From positions 248,001 through 312,000 of the forward strand of contig CAWINH010000006.1 in assembly GCA_963837425.1 (NCBI GenBank): a stretch of DNA of 64,000 nt, in the 5' to 3' direction. Positions 51,599 to 61,292 of the stretch are shown piece by piece. This stretch comes from CAWINH01 sp963837425. Its GTDB lineage: Bacteria > Chloroflexota > Limnocylindria > QHBO01. The notes under the pieces were generated by a model that did not search any database, was not told where the DNA came from, and was given only the letters and a program-made list of their open reading frames with translations. Within the stretch, counting starts at the first letter, position 1. Each line of letters starts with the position of its first letter. The position numbers were made by a program, and so were the translations under genes.

Positions 51599-51730
51599 TC
51601 ATCTCCCGCGCGACACGGAACGAGCCGCGGGCTCCTCGTGGGTCCGCGGCTCGTGGGATGCCCCTGCGCGAGGCATCAAAAAACCGTGGACCCGATCCGG
51701 CCCACGGTCGTGGTGGTCGTCTGGCGGCAT
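51599..51730 (-). CDS. Possible leader peptide ORF (43 codons) across the attenuator
   Basis: ATG at 51730 sits in the loop of a small GGCGGC/GCCGCC hairpin. The frame passes through the terminator and the second hairpin and stops 1 nt before the ABC ATPase ATG (TGAC-ATG). Peptide begins MPPDDHHDRGPD. Translation would disrupt the terminator. The Shine-Dalgarno match (GAGGAA) is 12 nt away, so support is modest. Another 29-codon frame starts upstream at 51836. Confidence 0.35.
   Translation of the reverse strand: MPPDDHHDRGPDRVHGFLMPRAGASHEPRTHEEPAARSVSRGR
51621..51653 (-). promoter_or_regulatory. 10-bp hairpin before the ABC ATPase start
   Basis: CGAGCCGCGG and its exact reverse complement enclose a 13-nt loop that contains AGGAG. 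The hairpin ends 24 nt before the ATPase ATG and follows the terminator, so it could act in translation control. Confidence 0.45.
51678..51707 (-). terminator. Intrinsic terminator inside the exporter leader
   Basis: On the minus strand CCGTGG (51707-51702) pairs with CCACGG (51689-51684), extended by two G-C pairs past a mismatch, followed at once by six T (51683-51678). The only transcript that could reach it starts at the promoter 51947-51918, since the upstream gene is divergent. It thus acts as an attenuator before the ABC genes. Confidence 0.65.
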
Positions 51731-51917
51731 TGCCGCCGTTCGTTCCTCACGAAATGGGCACAGATCTCCCGTCAACAGCACCGACGGGCGGTGCGATCGT
51801 GTAGCGCACGAAGCGAGCGCTCCTCATGAGATCCATTGCCTGAATCGCTTCCTCGTTGCTCGTTGAATGGCCGGACGGCACACGGATACCCGCGATGGAT
51901 ATTCGGGCCGCCGCGGG

Positions 51918-51947
51918 AGTCTATCCGGCCGATGCCGCGCGTGTCAA
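51918..51947 (-). promoter_or_regulatory. Promoter of the ABC exporter operon
   Basis: TTGACA (51947-51942), 18-bp spacer, TAGACT (51923-51918). Expected start about 51911, giving a leader of about 313 nt to the ATPase ATG. Confidence 0.65.
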
Positions 51948-52122
51948 GACGAGGCGGGGGTACACGCCTTGCCTGCTGGATCTCGACCAGAGCGGCTCGT
52001 CGTTCGGCTCGAGGACCGCCCAATCAAGCACGTGACGGAGACCTCCTCTCCCCGGGGTGGCATCCGCCGAACCGGCATGTCCTTCCAGTCCGGGGACGCC
52101 TGCGCCCCCGACCACCGCCAGC

Positions 52123-52155
52123 TTGACACGAGTCATATATTCACGAGATGACTCG
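52123..52155 (+). promoter_or_regulatory. TetR-gene promoter and operator
   Basis: TATATT (52136-52141) ends 6 nt before the ATG, implying a leaderless mRNA. The perfect 8-bp inverted repeat CGAGTCAT / ATGACTCG (52129-52136 / 52148-52155) frames the -10 and includes the start codon. A TTGACA at 52123 is too close to be the -35 of this hexamer. Best explained as an autorepressor site. Confidence 0.6.
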
Positions 52156-52765
52156 CATCACCAATACGGAGCCTGCGACCCGCCCATACCGGAGTGATCT
52201 CCGGGCCGAGCGGGCGGAAGACACGAGCCGGCGAATCCTCGACGCGACCCTGCGAGTCATGGCCGGCGGTCTCGCGTCAGTCTCGATCCCGGCCGTGGCG
52301 CGCGCGGCGGGCGTATCGGTCCCCACCGTCTACCGCCACTTCGGCACGAAGCAGCGCCTCCTGGAGGCGGTCTATCCGCACGTCGTCCGGTTCCTGAGGC
52401 CGAATGAGTTCACGCCACCCTCGACAGTCGCCGGGGTTCGCCGCCTGGTACGGCAGGCGATGTCGCAGATCGGGTCAATCGACGACGTCGCCCTGGCGGC
52501 GCTCACCAGCCCCGCGGGCGAGGAGGCGCGACGGGCGAGCATGCCGATGCGGCTCCGGCTCAGTCGGGAGTTTGCAGACGCCGCCGCATCCGGCCTGGGC
52601 GAGGCCGATCGGGATCGGCTTGCGCGCCTGATGGTGGTCCTCACCTCGTCGTCCGCGTTGCGCGCGCTGCATCACCACCTCGGGCGCTCGACCGAAGAGG
52701 TAGCCGATGACATCGAGTGGGTGCTCCGCTCGGTCATCGACGGCAACCGGAGGGATGAACCATGA
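52148..52765 (+). CDS. TetR-family repressor
   Basis: 205 residues. The N-terminal HTH reads ILDATLRVMAGGLASVSIPAVARAAGVSVPTVYRHFGTKQRLLEAV (recognition helix around VSVPTVYRHF). The C-terminal ligand domain is not classifiable. It overlaps the next gene by 4 bp, so it probably controls that enzyme and itself. Confidence 0.92.
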   Translation: MTRITNTEPATRPYRSDLRAERAEDTSRRILDATLRVMAGGLASVSIPAVARAAGVSVPTVYRHFGTKQRLLEAVYPHVVRFLRPNEFTPPSTVAGVRRLVRQAMSQIGSIDDVALAALTSPAGEEARRASMPMRLRLSREFADAAASGLGEADRDRLARLMVVLTSSSALRALHHHLGRSTEEVADDIEWVLRSVIDGNRRDEP

Positions 52766-54954
52766 CCAATGCCCCGACCGCGGTTCGCAGCCTCGCGGAT
52801 GTACGCATGGCCGATGTCGACGAGGTCGGCGGCAAGGCGGCGGGCCTTGGCGAGCTCTTCGCACTCGGGGCCCGCGTGCCGGATGGGGTGGTGCTCGGCG
52901 CGAGCGCAACCGAGCTGACCGCCGACGATCGCGTGGCGCTGCTGGCTGAGATGCGCGCCAACCTGGGCATCGGCCCGTTCGCCGTCCGCTCCAGCGGCGT
53001 GTCCGAGGACGGAGCCGATCGATCCTTCGCCGGCATGTTCGAGACGGTGCTGAACGTCCCCGCCGACGAGCTGCCGGCGGCGGTTGACCGGGTCCTGGAG
53101 AGCGCCCGCGGCGTTCGTCTGGCCGGCTATCAGCCGACCGGCAACGGCCACATGGCGGTCATCATCCAGCGCATGGTGGCCCCGGCCGCGGCCGGGGTGG
53201 CCCTCACCGCGGACCCGATCGGCGGCGACCGCGCGACGATCATCGTCACCGCGGTCCGTGGCCTCGGGGAGCGGCTCGTCTCCGGCGAGGCGCTCGGCGA
53301 CGAGTGGGTGATCCGTGACGGCACGGCCGCCCCGCGGCGCCGTCCCGAGTCGGCCATCGACGCCCGGCAGGCACGAGCGGTGGCCGGCGAGGCGCGGCGC
53401 ATCGCGGAGCTGCGCGGCGCTCCGCAGGACATCGAGTGGGCGATCGACGGTGAGGGGGCGATCTGGATCCTCCAGGCCCGCCCAATGACCGCGCTGCCGC
53501 CCGACGTGTCATGGAAGCCACCGGCGCCCGGCGCCTACACGCGAACCCTGCGCTTCGGGGAGTGGATCTCGGAGCCGGTCACCCCGCTCTTCGAGTCCTG
53601 GCTGCTGAACACCCTCGAGGAGCGCCTCCACGCCAATATCCGCAACGAGATCGGGCAGCATGCGCCGTTGCCGCACCACGTGATCGTCAACGGCTGGTAC
53701 TTCTACTCGATCAACTGGATCGCCCCCGGCAACATGCTCCGCAGCCTGCCGAGCATCCTCTGGCACGTCCTCCGCCAACCGCGCGCGGCCGCCGGGGTGA
53801 TCCCGGCCACCGCACGGTTCAGCTACCCGATCATGGAGCGCAGGTGGCGCACCGATGTGCAGCCGCGCTACCGGGCGGCGGTGGCAGCGGCCGGGGAGCG
53901 GGTCGAGGGGCTGCCGGTCTCCGAGCTCCCGGCGCTGATCGACGAGATGGCCACACTGGCCGGTGACTACACGCTGTCGCTCGTGGCGCTGGCCGGCGCC
54001 GCGTACAAGATGGAGATCAACCTCGCCAAGTTCTACCGCGCCCACCTGGCACCAGGCCTGGGCGGCTCGCATCTGCCGCTCGTTTCGGGGATCAAGGCGC
54101 CCGAGGCGCCGGCTCCTCACGCGGTGGTCTCGCTGGACTGGATCTACCCGCCGGGACCGCAGCAGCCACCGCCAACCGGCCCCCAGGCGAATCACCGTGG
54201 CGCGGTGGAGGCCAGGCAGGCGGCCGAGGCGGCTGCCGAGGCCGTGCTCGCCGGGTCGCCAAAGCGGCTGCGGGCGTTCCGGCAGGTGCTGGCCGATGCC
54301 CAGCACCTGGTCCCCATCCGGGAGGAACAGACCGCCGAGTTCACCCTGCCCTGGCCGGTCATGCGCCGGGCCGTCCTGCGCATCGGGGAGGAGCTCGGCC
54401 GACGCGGCAGCCTGCCGGCGGCTGATGACGTCTTCTTCCTGACCCGCCGGGAAGTGCTCGCGGCGCTTGCCGGCGATGAGAAAGGTCAGCTTGCCGACCT
54501 GGTGCACGGCCGGCGGGCGCTGCGCGAGGAGCAGGCCCGCCTGGTGCCGCCGGTCTTCATCGGCCGTATCAACCGGTTCCTGCGCTCGTTCTGGGAGAAC
54601 TATCCGACCCAGTTCGGCGCCGTCAGGTCCGACTCGGCCCTGGCCTCCGGGGTGCCGGCAGCGCCGGGCCGCGTGACCGGATTGGTGCGGGTCATTCGCG
54701 GACCCGGGGAGTGGGATCAGCTGCAGCCAGGCGAGATCCTGGTGGCCCCGCTCACCGCACCGGCGTGGACGCCTCTCTTCACGCTGGCCGCCGCGGTCGT
54801 CACCGATACCGGGAGCGCCGCTTCTCACGCGTCGATCATCGCCCGCGAGTACGGGATCCCGGCGGTGGTCGGCTGCGGCGACGCCACCGCCCGTCTGCGC
54901 ACCGGGATGCGCGTCACGGTCGACGGCAGCACGGGGAACGTGGAGCCCGCCTGA
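52762..54954 (+). CDS. PEP-synthase/rifampin-phosphotransferase-like enzyme
   Basis: 730 residues, domain order as in rifampin phosphotransferase: ATP-grasp (PPDK-type) domain with GGKAAGLGEL, FAVRSSGVSEDG, VALTADPIGGD and IEWAIDGEGAIWILQARPMT; a long helical substrate domain (about 250-620); and a C-terminal swivelling histidine domain with TDTGSAASHASIIAREYGI (H689). The enzyme would phosphorylate a small molecule with ATP, releasing AMP and phosphate. It is shorter than typical RPH (about 860 residues) and the substrate domain is too divergent to name the target. The TetR gene in front supports a drug or toxin role. Confidence 0.85.
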   Translation: MTNAPTAVRSLADVRMADVDEVGGKAAGLGELFALGARVPDGVVLGASATELTADDRVALLAEMRANLGIGPFAVRSSGVSEDGADRSFAGMFETVLNVPADELPAAVDRVLESARGVRLAGYQPTGNGHMAVIIQRMVAPAAAGVALTADPIGGDRATIIVTAVRGLGERLVSGEALGDEWVIRDGTAAPRRRPESAIDARQARAVAGEARRIAELRGAPQDIEWAIDGEGAIWILQARPMTALPPDVSWKPPAPGAYTRTLRFGEWISEPVTPLFESWLLNTLEERLHANIRNEIGQHAPLPHHVIVNGWYFYSINWIAPGNMLRSLPSILWHVLRQPRAAAGVIPATARFSYPIMERRWRTDVQPRYRAAVAAAGERVEGLPVSELPALIDEMATLAGDYTLSLVALAGAAYKMEINLAKFYRAHLAPGLGGSHLPLVSGIKAPEAPAPHAVVSLDWIYPPGPQQPPPTGPQANHRGAVEARQAAEAAAEAVLAGSPKRLRAFRQVLADAQHLVPIREEQTAEFTLPWPVMRRAVLRIGEELGRRGSLPAADDVFFLTRREVLAALAGDEKGQLADLVHGRRALREEQARLVPPVFIGRINRFLRSFWENYPTQFGAVRSDSALASGVPAAPGRVTGLVRVIRGPGEWDQLQPGEILVAPLTAPAWTPLFTLAAAVVTDTGSAASHASIIAREYGIPAVVGCGDATARLRTGMRVTVDGSTGNVEPA

Positions 54955-55116
54955 GCTCCGCGAGGCTGCGGCCGCTCGCCCGCCTTGCGTGGCGCGACCC
55001 TCGTCGCGGAACCCGCATTGGGCCGGACGGCACTGGCGACATGGGCCGCAGCCTTTGCCACAATGTCCGCCTGCGCGGCCGCGCAATGGTCGCGAGCGGA
55101 GGAAGGGCCACTCGAG

Positions 55117-56082
55117 ATGCATATCAACCGCGGGCTGCTCTTCTGGGGGCTGGCCCTGGTGACCGGCGGCGCCGTGGCGCTCGCGGTCCAGCTCGACTAC
55201 GTCGACCGCGGCGTCGTGTCCGATGCATGGCGCCTGTGGCCGCTGATCCTGGTCGCCATTGGCCTTGCCATCGTCCTGTCGAGAACACCGTTCGCTGTGC
55301 TCGGGACGGTCGCCGCCGCACTCGTGGTCGGGGTCGCGGGGGGCGCGCTGCTGACGGTCGGCCCCGGCGTGGTCGCCTGCGGCAGCAGCGACCCGACGAG
55401 CCTCCAGCCGCACGACGGCAGCTTCAGCGCGGACGCGGTGACGACCCGTCTCGACTTCAACTGCGGGACGCTGCGCGTCGCCATGGCCCCGGGAAGCGAC
55501 TGGTCGGCGAAGACCGGCTCCACCCGGAGCGGCGCGTCGGCCAATGTCTCCTCATCGGGGAACGCGCTCACGATCAGCTCGCCGCAGGGCAGCTTCGACT
55601 TTGCCGGGAACCGCCAGCGATGGGAGGTGACCCTCGGCTCGAACCCGACGTACGACCTCCAGGTCAGCCCGAACGCCGCCGATGCGAACCTTGACCTCGC
55701 GAGCGGTGCCTTCAGCCACCTTGGCCTGAGCCTGAACGCGGGCTCGGTAACGATGAACCTCGCCGGCGCCACGGTGGACGACATCGCGCTGAGCATGAAC
55801 GCGGGCTCGTTCTCGATCAGCGTCGACGGCGACACGAGCCTCGACGGCGGCTGGGAGGCGAACGCCGGCAGCCTCGAGCTGTGCACGACAACCGAAACCG
55901 CCGTCCGGCTCACCGTCGATGCGAACTTCACGTTCAGCCACAACCTCGACGGCTCCGGACTGAGCCGCGACGGTGATACCTGGACGAGCGCGAACTACGC
56001 CGCGGCCACGAAGCGCGTCACGCTGACACTGTCGGGCAACGCGGCGAGCTTCTCACTGAACCCGAACGGAGGCTGCTCATGA
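55117..56082 (+). CDS. Membrane-anchored toast-rack domain protein
   Basis: 321 residues from ATG 55117 (GGAGGAAGG upstream). Three membrane segments at the N-terminus (FWGLALVTGGAVALAVQL, LWPLILVAIGLAIVL, VAAALVVGVAGGALL), then a repetitive beta-strand region with Asn/Gly/Ser turns (LGLSLNAGSVTMNLAGATVDD, ALSMNAGSFSISVDGD). This resembles LiaF/DUF4097-type bactofilin-like beta solenoids. It overlaps the PspC gene by 4 bp. Together they look like an envelope-stress pair. Confidence 0.78.
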   Translation: MHINRGLLFWGLALVTGGAVALAVQLDYVDRGVVSDAWRLWPLILVAIGLAIVLSRTPFAVLGTVAAALVVGVAGGALLTVGPGVVACGSSDPTSLQPHDGSFSADAVTTRLDFNCGTLRVAMAPGSDWSAKTGSTRSGASANVSSSGNALTISSPQGSFDFAGNRQRWEVTLGSNPTYDLQVSPNAADANLDLASGAFSHLGLSLNAGSVTMNLAGATVDDIALSMNAGSFSISVDGDTSLDGGWEANAGSLELCTTTETAVRLTVDANFTFSHNLDGSGLSRDGDTWTSANYAAATKRVTLTLSGNAASFSLNPNGGCS

Positions 56083-56522
56083 GCCGACGACTGTACCGAT
56101 CGCGGACCGATTCGATCCTGGGCGGTGTCGCCGGCGGGGTCGCCGAGTACCTCGACGTGGATCCGTCCCTGGTCCGCATCATCTGGGCGGTCCTTGCGGT
56201 CGTGACCGGGGGGATCTTCGTGATCCTCTACATCGTGATGTGGATCGTGGTGCCGTACGGCCCGACCTCGCCCGTCGCCGAGGGCGCACCGGGCAGCGAT
56301 CCGGAGGGGGCAGCCGGTCCGGCGACCTCGACCACTCGGGCCGTCGGCCACCGCCACGGGTCAGGGAACGGGACCGTGATCTTCGGTCTGATCCTCATGG
56401 GCATCGGCGGCTGGTTCTTCGTGCGTCAGACGCTCGACATCAACGTCGACCGGCTCTGGCCGGTTGGGCTCGTCGCGGTCGGCGTCCTCCTCCTGCTCGT
56501 CTCGCTGCGGCGACCCACGTAG
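56079..56522 (+). CDS. PspC-domain protein
   Basis: 147 residues. The PspC domain is exact: RLYRSRTDSILGGVAGGVAEYLDVDPSLVRIIWAVL with two membrane segments, then a Pro/Ala/Ser linker and a C-terminal segment with two further helices (GTVIFGLILMGIGGWFFVRQ and WPVGLVAVGVLLLLVSL). PspC proteins act in phage-shock/envelope stress. Its last 162 bp overlap antisense with the mannosyltransferase gene. Confidence 0.88.
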   Translation: MSRRLYRSRTDSILGGVAGGVAEYLDVDPSLVRIIWAVLAVVTGGIFVILYIVMWIVVPYGPTSPVAEGAPGSDPEGAAGPATSTTRAVGHRHGSGNGTVIFGLILMGIGGWFFVRQTLDINVDRLWPVGLVAVGVLLLLVSLRRPT

Positions 56523-59434
56523 CACCTCGCGCCCCCAGAGCGCCCACGTCGCCGAACCGAGCGCCAGGACGGTGCCGACCGCCAGGGTCACGATGCTCGT
56601 GCTGATCAGTGCCGGGCGGACACCCTGCGGCGGGTTCGGGAACTGGAAGGCGTAGTTCCACGGCAGCAGCGTACGGGCCGCGTTGATGTACCAGTCGGGC
56701 ATGGCGAGGGCCGATCCCATCGGGAAGACGAGGACCCCCGCGACCGCGGCCAGCACGATGAAGGCGATCCCGAACGGGCGCCAGCTCCAGCTGCGCAGCG
56801 CCTCGTCGAGGACGTACGCCACCGCGATCATCGCGAAGAGCACCGCAGTCAGGTAGTGGTACTGGAACGTCGCGCGCTCGATCCGGGTCCAGGGCAGGAA
56901 CTGGAGCGCGAAGGCCGCCACGACGAGGACGAGGGCCGGCGAGCGGCGGCGCCAGGCCTGGAGGCTGCACCACAGGATCGCCGGCACCCCGGCCCAGAAC
57001 AGGATTGGGTTCCCACCGTTGTAGACGACCGCGATCCGCCGGTCGATGAGGATCGGCCCCAGCTGGAGGCTGTCGAAGTCGTGGCCATAGAACCAGACCG
57101 GCTTGAGGTCGAGCGGCCAGCTCCACCACGGTGATGCGGCGGGATGGCCGGCCTGCAGCCCAAAGTGGTAGCCGAACATCTGGGCCTGCAGCTCGTCGAG
57201 CGACCAGCCGTAGCCCGGTCCCGCGCTCGCGCCGGCGATGTTGTGCCCTAGCTCGAGGTACGGGATATAGGCGAGGAAGTAGACGACGAGCGGGATCACG
57301 ATCAGGCAGGCCCCGATCCACGGCCAGTTGAAGCCACCGAGCCCGCCGGGCTGCATCCAGCGCCGATCGCTCTCCGGCTTGCGCAGCGAGGCGACCGCCC
57401 GCATCACGAGCAGCAAGGCGCCGATGCCGAGCATGATCCAGGCCGGCCATGCGGCCTGGGCGCCGCCGGCGAGCACGCCAAAGATCAGCTCGACCGCACT
57501 CGTCGCCTTCCGGACATCGGGCACCTGCGAGTACCCGATCGTGAACGCCAGCGCCACCCCCGAGAAGATCGCCATCGTGGGCGCCAGTCCCAGCAGGTCG
57601 TTCGACGTGAGGCGGACGGGCCGTATCCAGGTCACGACCAGGGCGAGCGCCAGCGCCAGCACCGAAAACGCGAGGAACGGCCAGGGCGCGCCGGCACCGA
57701 GCACTGCGGTGGTCACCGCTGCGCCGGCCACCAGGAGGAAGCGGCCGAGGTGCGAGCGCGCCAGGACGAGGATCCAGAGCCCCATGAGGGCGTAGATCCC
57801 GACCCACTTGCTCGCGGCCGCCAGGCCGATGAGCACGCCGACCAGCGGCAGCGCCCACCATGCGCTGCGCGCCCAGCGACCGGACCAGATCTGCCAGAAG
57901 ACGAGGTAGCCGCCGACGATGAAGGTCGCCACGAAGATGTCGTTCATGGCGATCCGGCTCATGACGTAGCTCATCCCGTCGACCGCCACGAAGATCGCGG
58001 CCAGGACCGCGATCCGGCGCCGGCGGAACATCGTCGCCGCCAGGAGGTAGACGAGGCCCACCAGCACGCTCCCGAACAGGACCCCGGCCAGCCGCCAGGC
58101 GAAGGCGTTGCTGCCGACGTCGACGCCGGTCAGCTCGCCGCCGGTGCCGGTCGCAACCGAGACGAGGAGGCGCTCGTGGTCGTCACCCTGGTCGTGGTCG
58201 CTCATGTCGAAGGCCATCGCCTGCGGATCGCCGGCCAGTGGCGTCGTGTCGTACGCCGCGAAGCCGACGCTCTGCGTGCCGCCGTTCCCGAGCGGCTGGA
58301 CGGTCCACAGCTGGTAGGCGCCATCGGGCGCCTGGCCGGCGATGTAGATGATGTTCGCCACCGACTGCCAGCCGATGATCTCCGGCCGCCCGGGGAGCGG
58401 GGCGGTGTCGATGAGGCTGACGCTGTCGTTGAAGACGGTGATGCCGCCGTCCACCGCGGGGTGCTCGTTGTCCGCGGGGAGAGCGCCGACCGGCACCCAG
58501 ACCTGGAGGTCCGTGCCGCTGCCTCGAACCTGGATCGGGCCGGCCGCAGTCGCCGGCAGGTCTCGCGTATCGGCAATGTCGCCGACCATCGACGGGGCGA
58601 GGGTCGCCGCGTCGAGGAGCAGGAGCTGGGTCCGATCGGCGCTCACCGCGACGACCCACGGCCCACCGCTGCCCTGGCTCGGGGACGGGACGTAGGCGAC
58701 CGATGCGACAACGAGGTCGGTCGCCGCGAGGCTGGCGCCGGTCGTTCGCTCCAGCTCGGCAATGCCGTCCGGGCCGCGGGCCAGGATGACCGCCTGGTCG
58801 GCGGGGATCTCGATCTCCGAGACTGCGGCGAGGCCGGTGTCGATCGGAGCGGCACCGACCGGCGGAGCGCGCGTTCCATGGGCGGTCAGGAAGGTGCTGA
58901 CGTCGAAGACGTTGATCTGCCCGGTATCGGTCCGCCCCACGAGGAGGCGGCCGGCGTCCTCATCGTAGGCGAGGGCGTCGACCGGCCCGGCGGCGTCCCA
59001 GGCCGCGAGCTGCTGCCCGCTGAGCGCGTCGCTGGCGATGATCTGCCGGCTGCCGTCCGCGGTGAAGACGACCGACTCGGGACGGTCGGACGCGGTCCGC
59101 TGGGGCGCGACGGCCACCGCCACCGGCACGCTGTCGAGCGGCCGGCGGGTGACGACCTGGTTCGGATCGGCGACGACGATGCCGGCCGCGATCAGGTACT
59201 TCGCCAGCATCGGGTGCGTCCACTCGTACGTGTCGCGCGTCCAGCCATGCTCCCAGTCGGCCAGCCACTCCGTCGCCGAGCGCGCGTGGTAGACCTCGTC
59301 GAAGATCATCGAGCGCGGCAGGTCCAGGCGCCAGAGCCGGAACGCGAGCGCCCCGATCACGAAGGCGACGACGAGCAGCAGGTCGCGCCGGTCGAGGCGT
59401 CGCCCCCGCTCGCGAAGGTACGGGTCGACGGGGG
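56361..59434 (-). CDS. PMT-type mannosyltransferase with propeller-like insertion (frame begins at a probable frameshift)
   Basis: About 1,020 residues in this frame. Near the start are the family motifs FDEVYHARS and YEWTHPMLAKYLI, as in protein O-mannosyltransferases (GT39). A soluble insertion of about 330 residues follows (VVFTADGSRQII, LLVGRTDTGQINVFD, VVAVSADRTQLLLLDAA) that looks like propeller blades. After it come about ten membrane segments and W/Y-rich loops (SPWWSWPLDLKPVWFYG). A usable start codon is missing: the coherent sequence begins at 59434, directly where the upstream gene's frame ends. C-terminal ~45 residues are charged and overlap pspC antisense. Probably transfers sugars from a polyprenyl-phosphate donor. 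Confidence 0.82.
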
Positions 59435-61098
59435 TCCGGCCGCATCCAGGCCCGCAGCCGGTCGAGGCGGCTCGGCGGGCCCGTCGGCCCCGTCGGGCCC
59501 GTCGGCCCCGTCGGCTCCGCGGGCAGGGTTGCCGAACTGCCGGCGACGAGCTGTGCATCATCGGCGGCCGGCTCGGGGCGAGTCGCAAGCGCCCTCCGCG
59601 GGACGCCCTCGACCGGTGAACGTGCCAGGACGATCGCGCGCCAGAGCAGGAAGCCAAGCGCCACGACGACCATCCAGCTCAGGGCGTAGATCGCCCAGTC
59701 CGAGTAGAGGACCGCCTGGAGCACCGGATCGCGAGCCATTGGCTCGCCGTTGACCCCCGGGTTGAGCGGGCCTCCGCTCCCCTGCGCGTACGACCAGTCG
59801 ATCGTGTAGACGTAGTAGACGTTCGCGAAGACCGACAGCGAGAGGACGCCGTAGAGCGTCGCCCAGCGGCGCGAGCGGAGCACGAGCGGCGCCGCGAGGG
59901 CCAGCGCCGGGAACAGGTAGCGCTCGTGAACCCGGGTCGGCAGGGCGAAGAAGGCAACCGCCAGGGTCAGCGAGGAGACGAGCAGCCCGCGCGCGTCGTC
60001 GCGGCGGGCGACCTGCCAGTACGCGATGAGGGCCGCGATCCCGAACAGGACGAACCCGACGAGCTGCCAGGTGACGTTGAAGCTCCCGACCGAGAAGAAG
60101 ATGCCCGCGCCGCCCGCGCACCCGGTACCGGGCACGTCGCAGCCCCACTGGTTGCCGACGTCGCCGAGCCCGCTGAACGGGTTGCGCCAGATGTTGAACG
60201 CGTTGATGGTGAGGCCCGCGTAGGTGTTCGCCGCCTCTGTGAACTTGTCGATCAGGCTGTGGCTGGGGTCGCCCGGGGCCCAGACCGCCATCCCGAATGG
60301 CCAGATCATGACCACCAGCGAGCCGAGGCCGGCGGCCAGCGAGGTGAGCACCCGTAGCGGATCGGGCCTCCCGGCCAGCCCGGGGTCGCTCGAGCGGCCG
60401 AGGAGGTGCCGCTTGATTCCCACGATCGCGACGATCGGGATGACGAATGCGTACTGGAACTTCACGAGCAGCGCGAGCACGGCTCCGACCGCGGAGAGCT
60501 CGGTCCTGCCCCGGGCCAGCCAGTAGAGGCTGGCCAGGATGGCGAGCGCCCCCACCGCGTCCACCTGTCCCCACACCGCGGAATCGAAGAGCGTCGCCGG
60601 GTTGAAGAGGTAGATCGCGGCGGCCACCAGCCCCACGCGCTCCCCGTTCCACGACCCGATCAGGCCGGCCCCGTACCGTCGGCCGATGATGAACAGCATC
60701 CACGCCACGCCGCCATCGGCCAGGATGGCCGGCACCTTGACGAGGCCGGCAGTGATGTCGACGCCGCCCAGGAGCGGCTTCAGCCAGGAGCCGATGCTGC
60801 CGAGCAGCCAGAGGACGTAGAGGTAGCCCGGCGGGTAGTCGCTGAAGTACCCGGGGTCGTAGAAGCCACCCGGTCCCACGCTCGCCAGCCGCTGCCCCCA
60901 GGCCGTGAAATCACCGACGTCGATCCGAAAGCCGCTGTACGGGAGCAGCACGCCGGCGATCAGGCCACGGAGGGCGAGCCCCAGGATGATGAGGCCGATC
61001 GCGATCGTGACCGGGTCGAGGGGCAGGCGGCCGTCGAATGGCCTCGCGCCCCGCTTCCGCACGGAGTCGCGGGTCATGGGGTCCGGCGCCAGGGTCAT
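59430..61098 (-). CDS. Membrane glycosyltransferase (GT87/GT39-like), probably joined to the PMT gene
   Basis: About 556 residues from ATG 61098. Ten or more membrane segments, the early loop FRIDVGDFTAWGQRLAS, FYDPGYFSDYPPGYLYVLW, and the late THVHERYLFPALALAAPLVL region typical of polyprenyl-phosphate mannosyltransferases. The end is low-complexity (PAEPTGPTGPTGPTGPP), then RLDRLRAWMRPD. At a run of five G (59430-59434; C on the coding strand) the coherent sequence shifts to the frame of the PMT gene: removing one base joins RPDP to VDPYLRERG. If unshifted, the frame runs on to 58960 in shadow sequence. One long two-domain protein is therefore likely. Confidence 0.78.
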
Positions 61099-61131
61099 CG
61101 GCGCCGCGTCAGGCTCGCCAAGGTGGCCCGG

Positions 61132-61137
61132 AGTATA
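61132..61137 (-). promoter_or_regulatory. Candidate -10 element of the glycosyltransferase/PMT operon
   Basis: TATACT on the minus strand, 33 nt before the ATG at 61098. The other gene here is divergent. Confidence 0.4.
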
Positions 61138-61292
61138 CACACGCGGTCCCGGACGGCGCGGGCGGCCGATTCGTTCCCTCCAAGGCGTTCCCCATGATGG
61201 TGGGGTACGATCGGCGGCGACGTACGGGCCTTTCGGGCCGGCGACCCAGCCCGCGTCTCCGGTCACACTGTGCGCGACACGATGCGGTCCTC

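Noticed and set aside
51684..51911. Known riboswitch or T-box in the exporter leader
   Set aside because: No T-box antiterminator sequence or known riboswitch core was recognised, so only an unclassified attenuator is claimed.
52123..52128. TTGACA as -35 of the tetR gene
   Set aside because: It is only 7 bp from TATATT, and at 17 bp downstream there is no -10 match.
58960..59429. C-terminal 140-residue tail of the glycosyltransferase in its own frame
   Set aside because: The sequence after the G5 run is a shadow of the well-conserved PMT frame.
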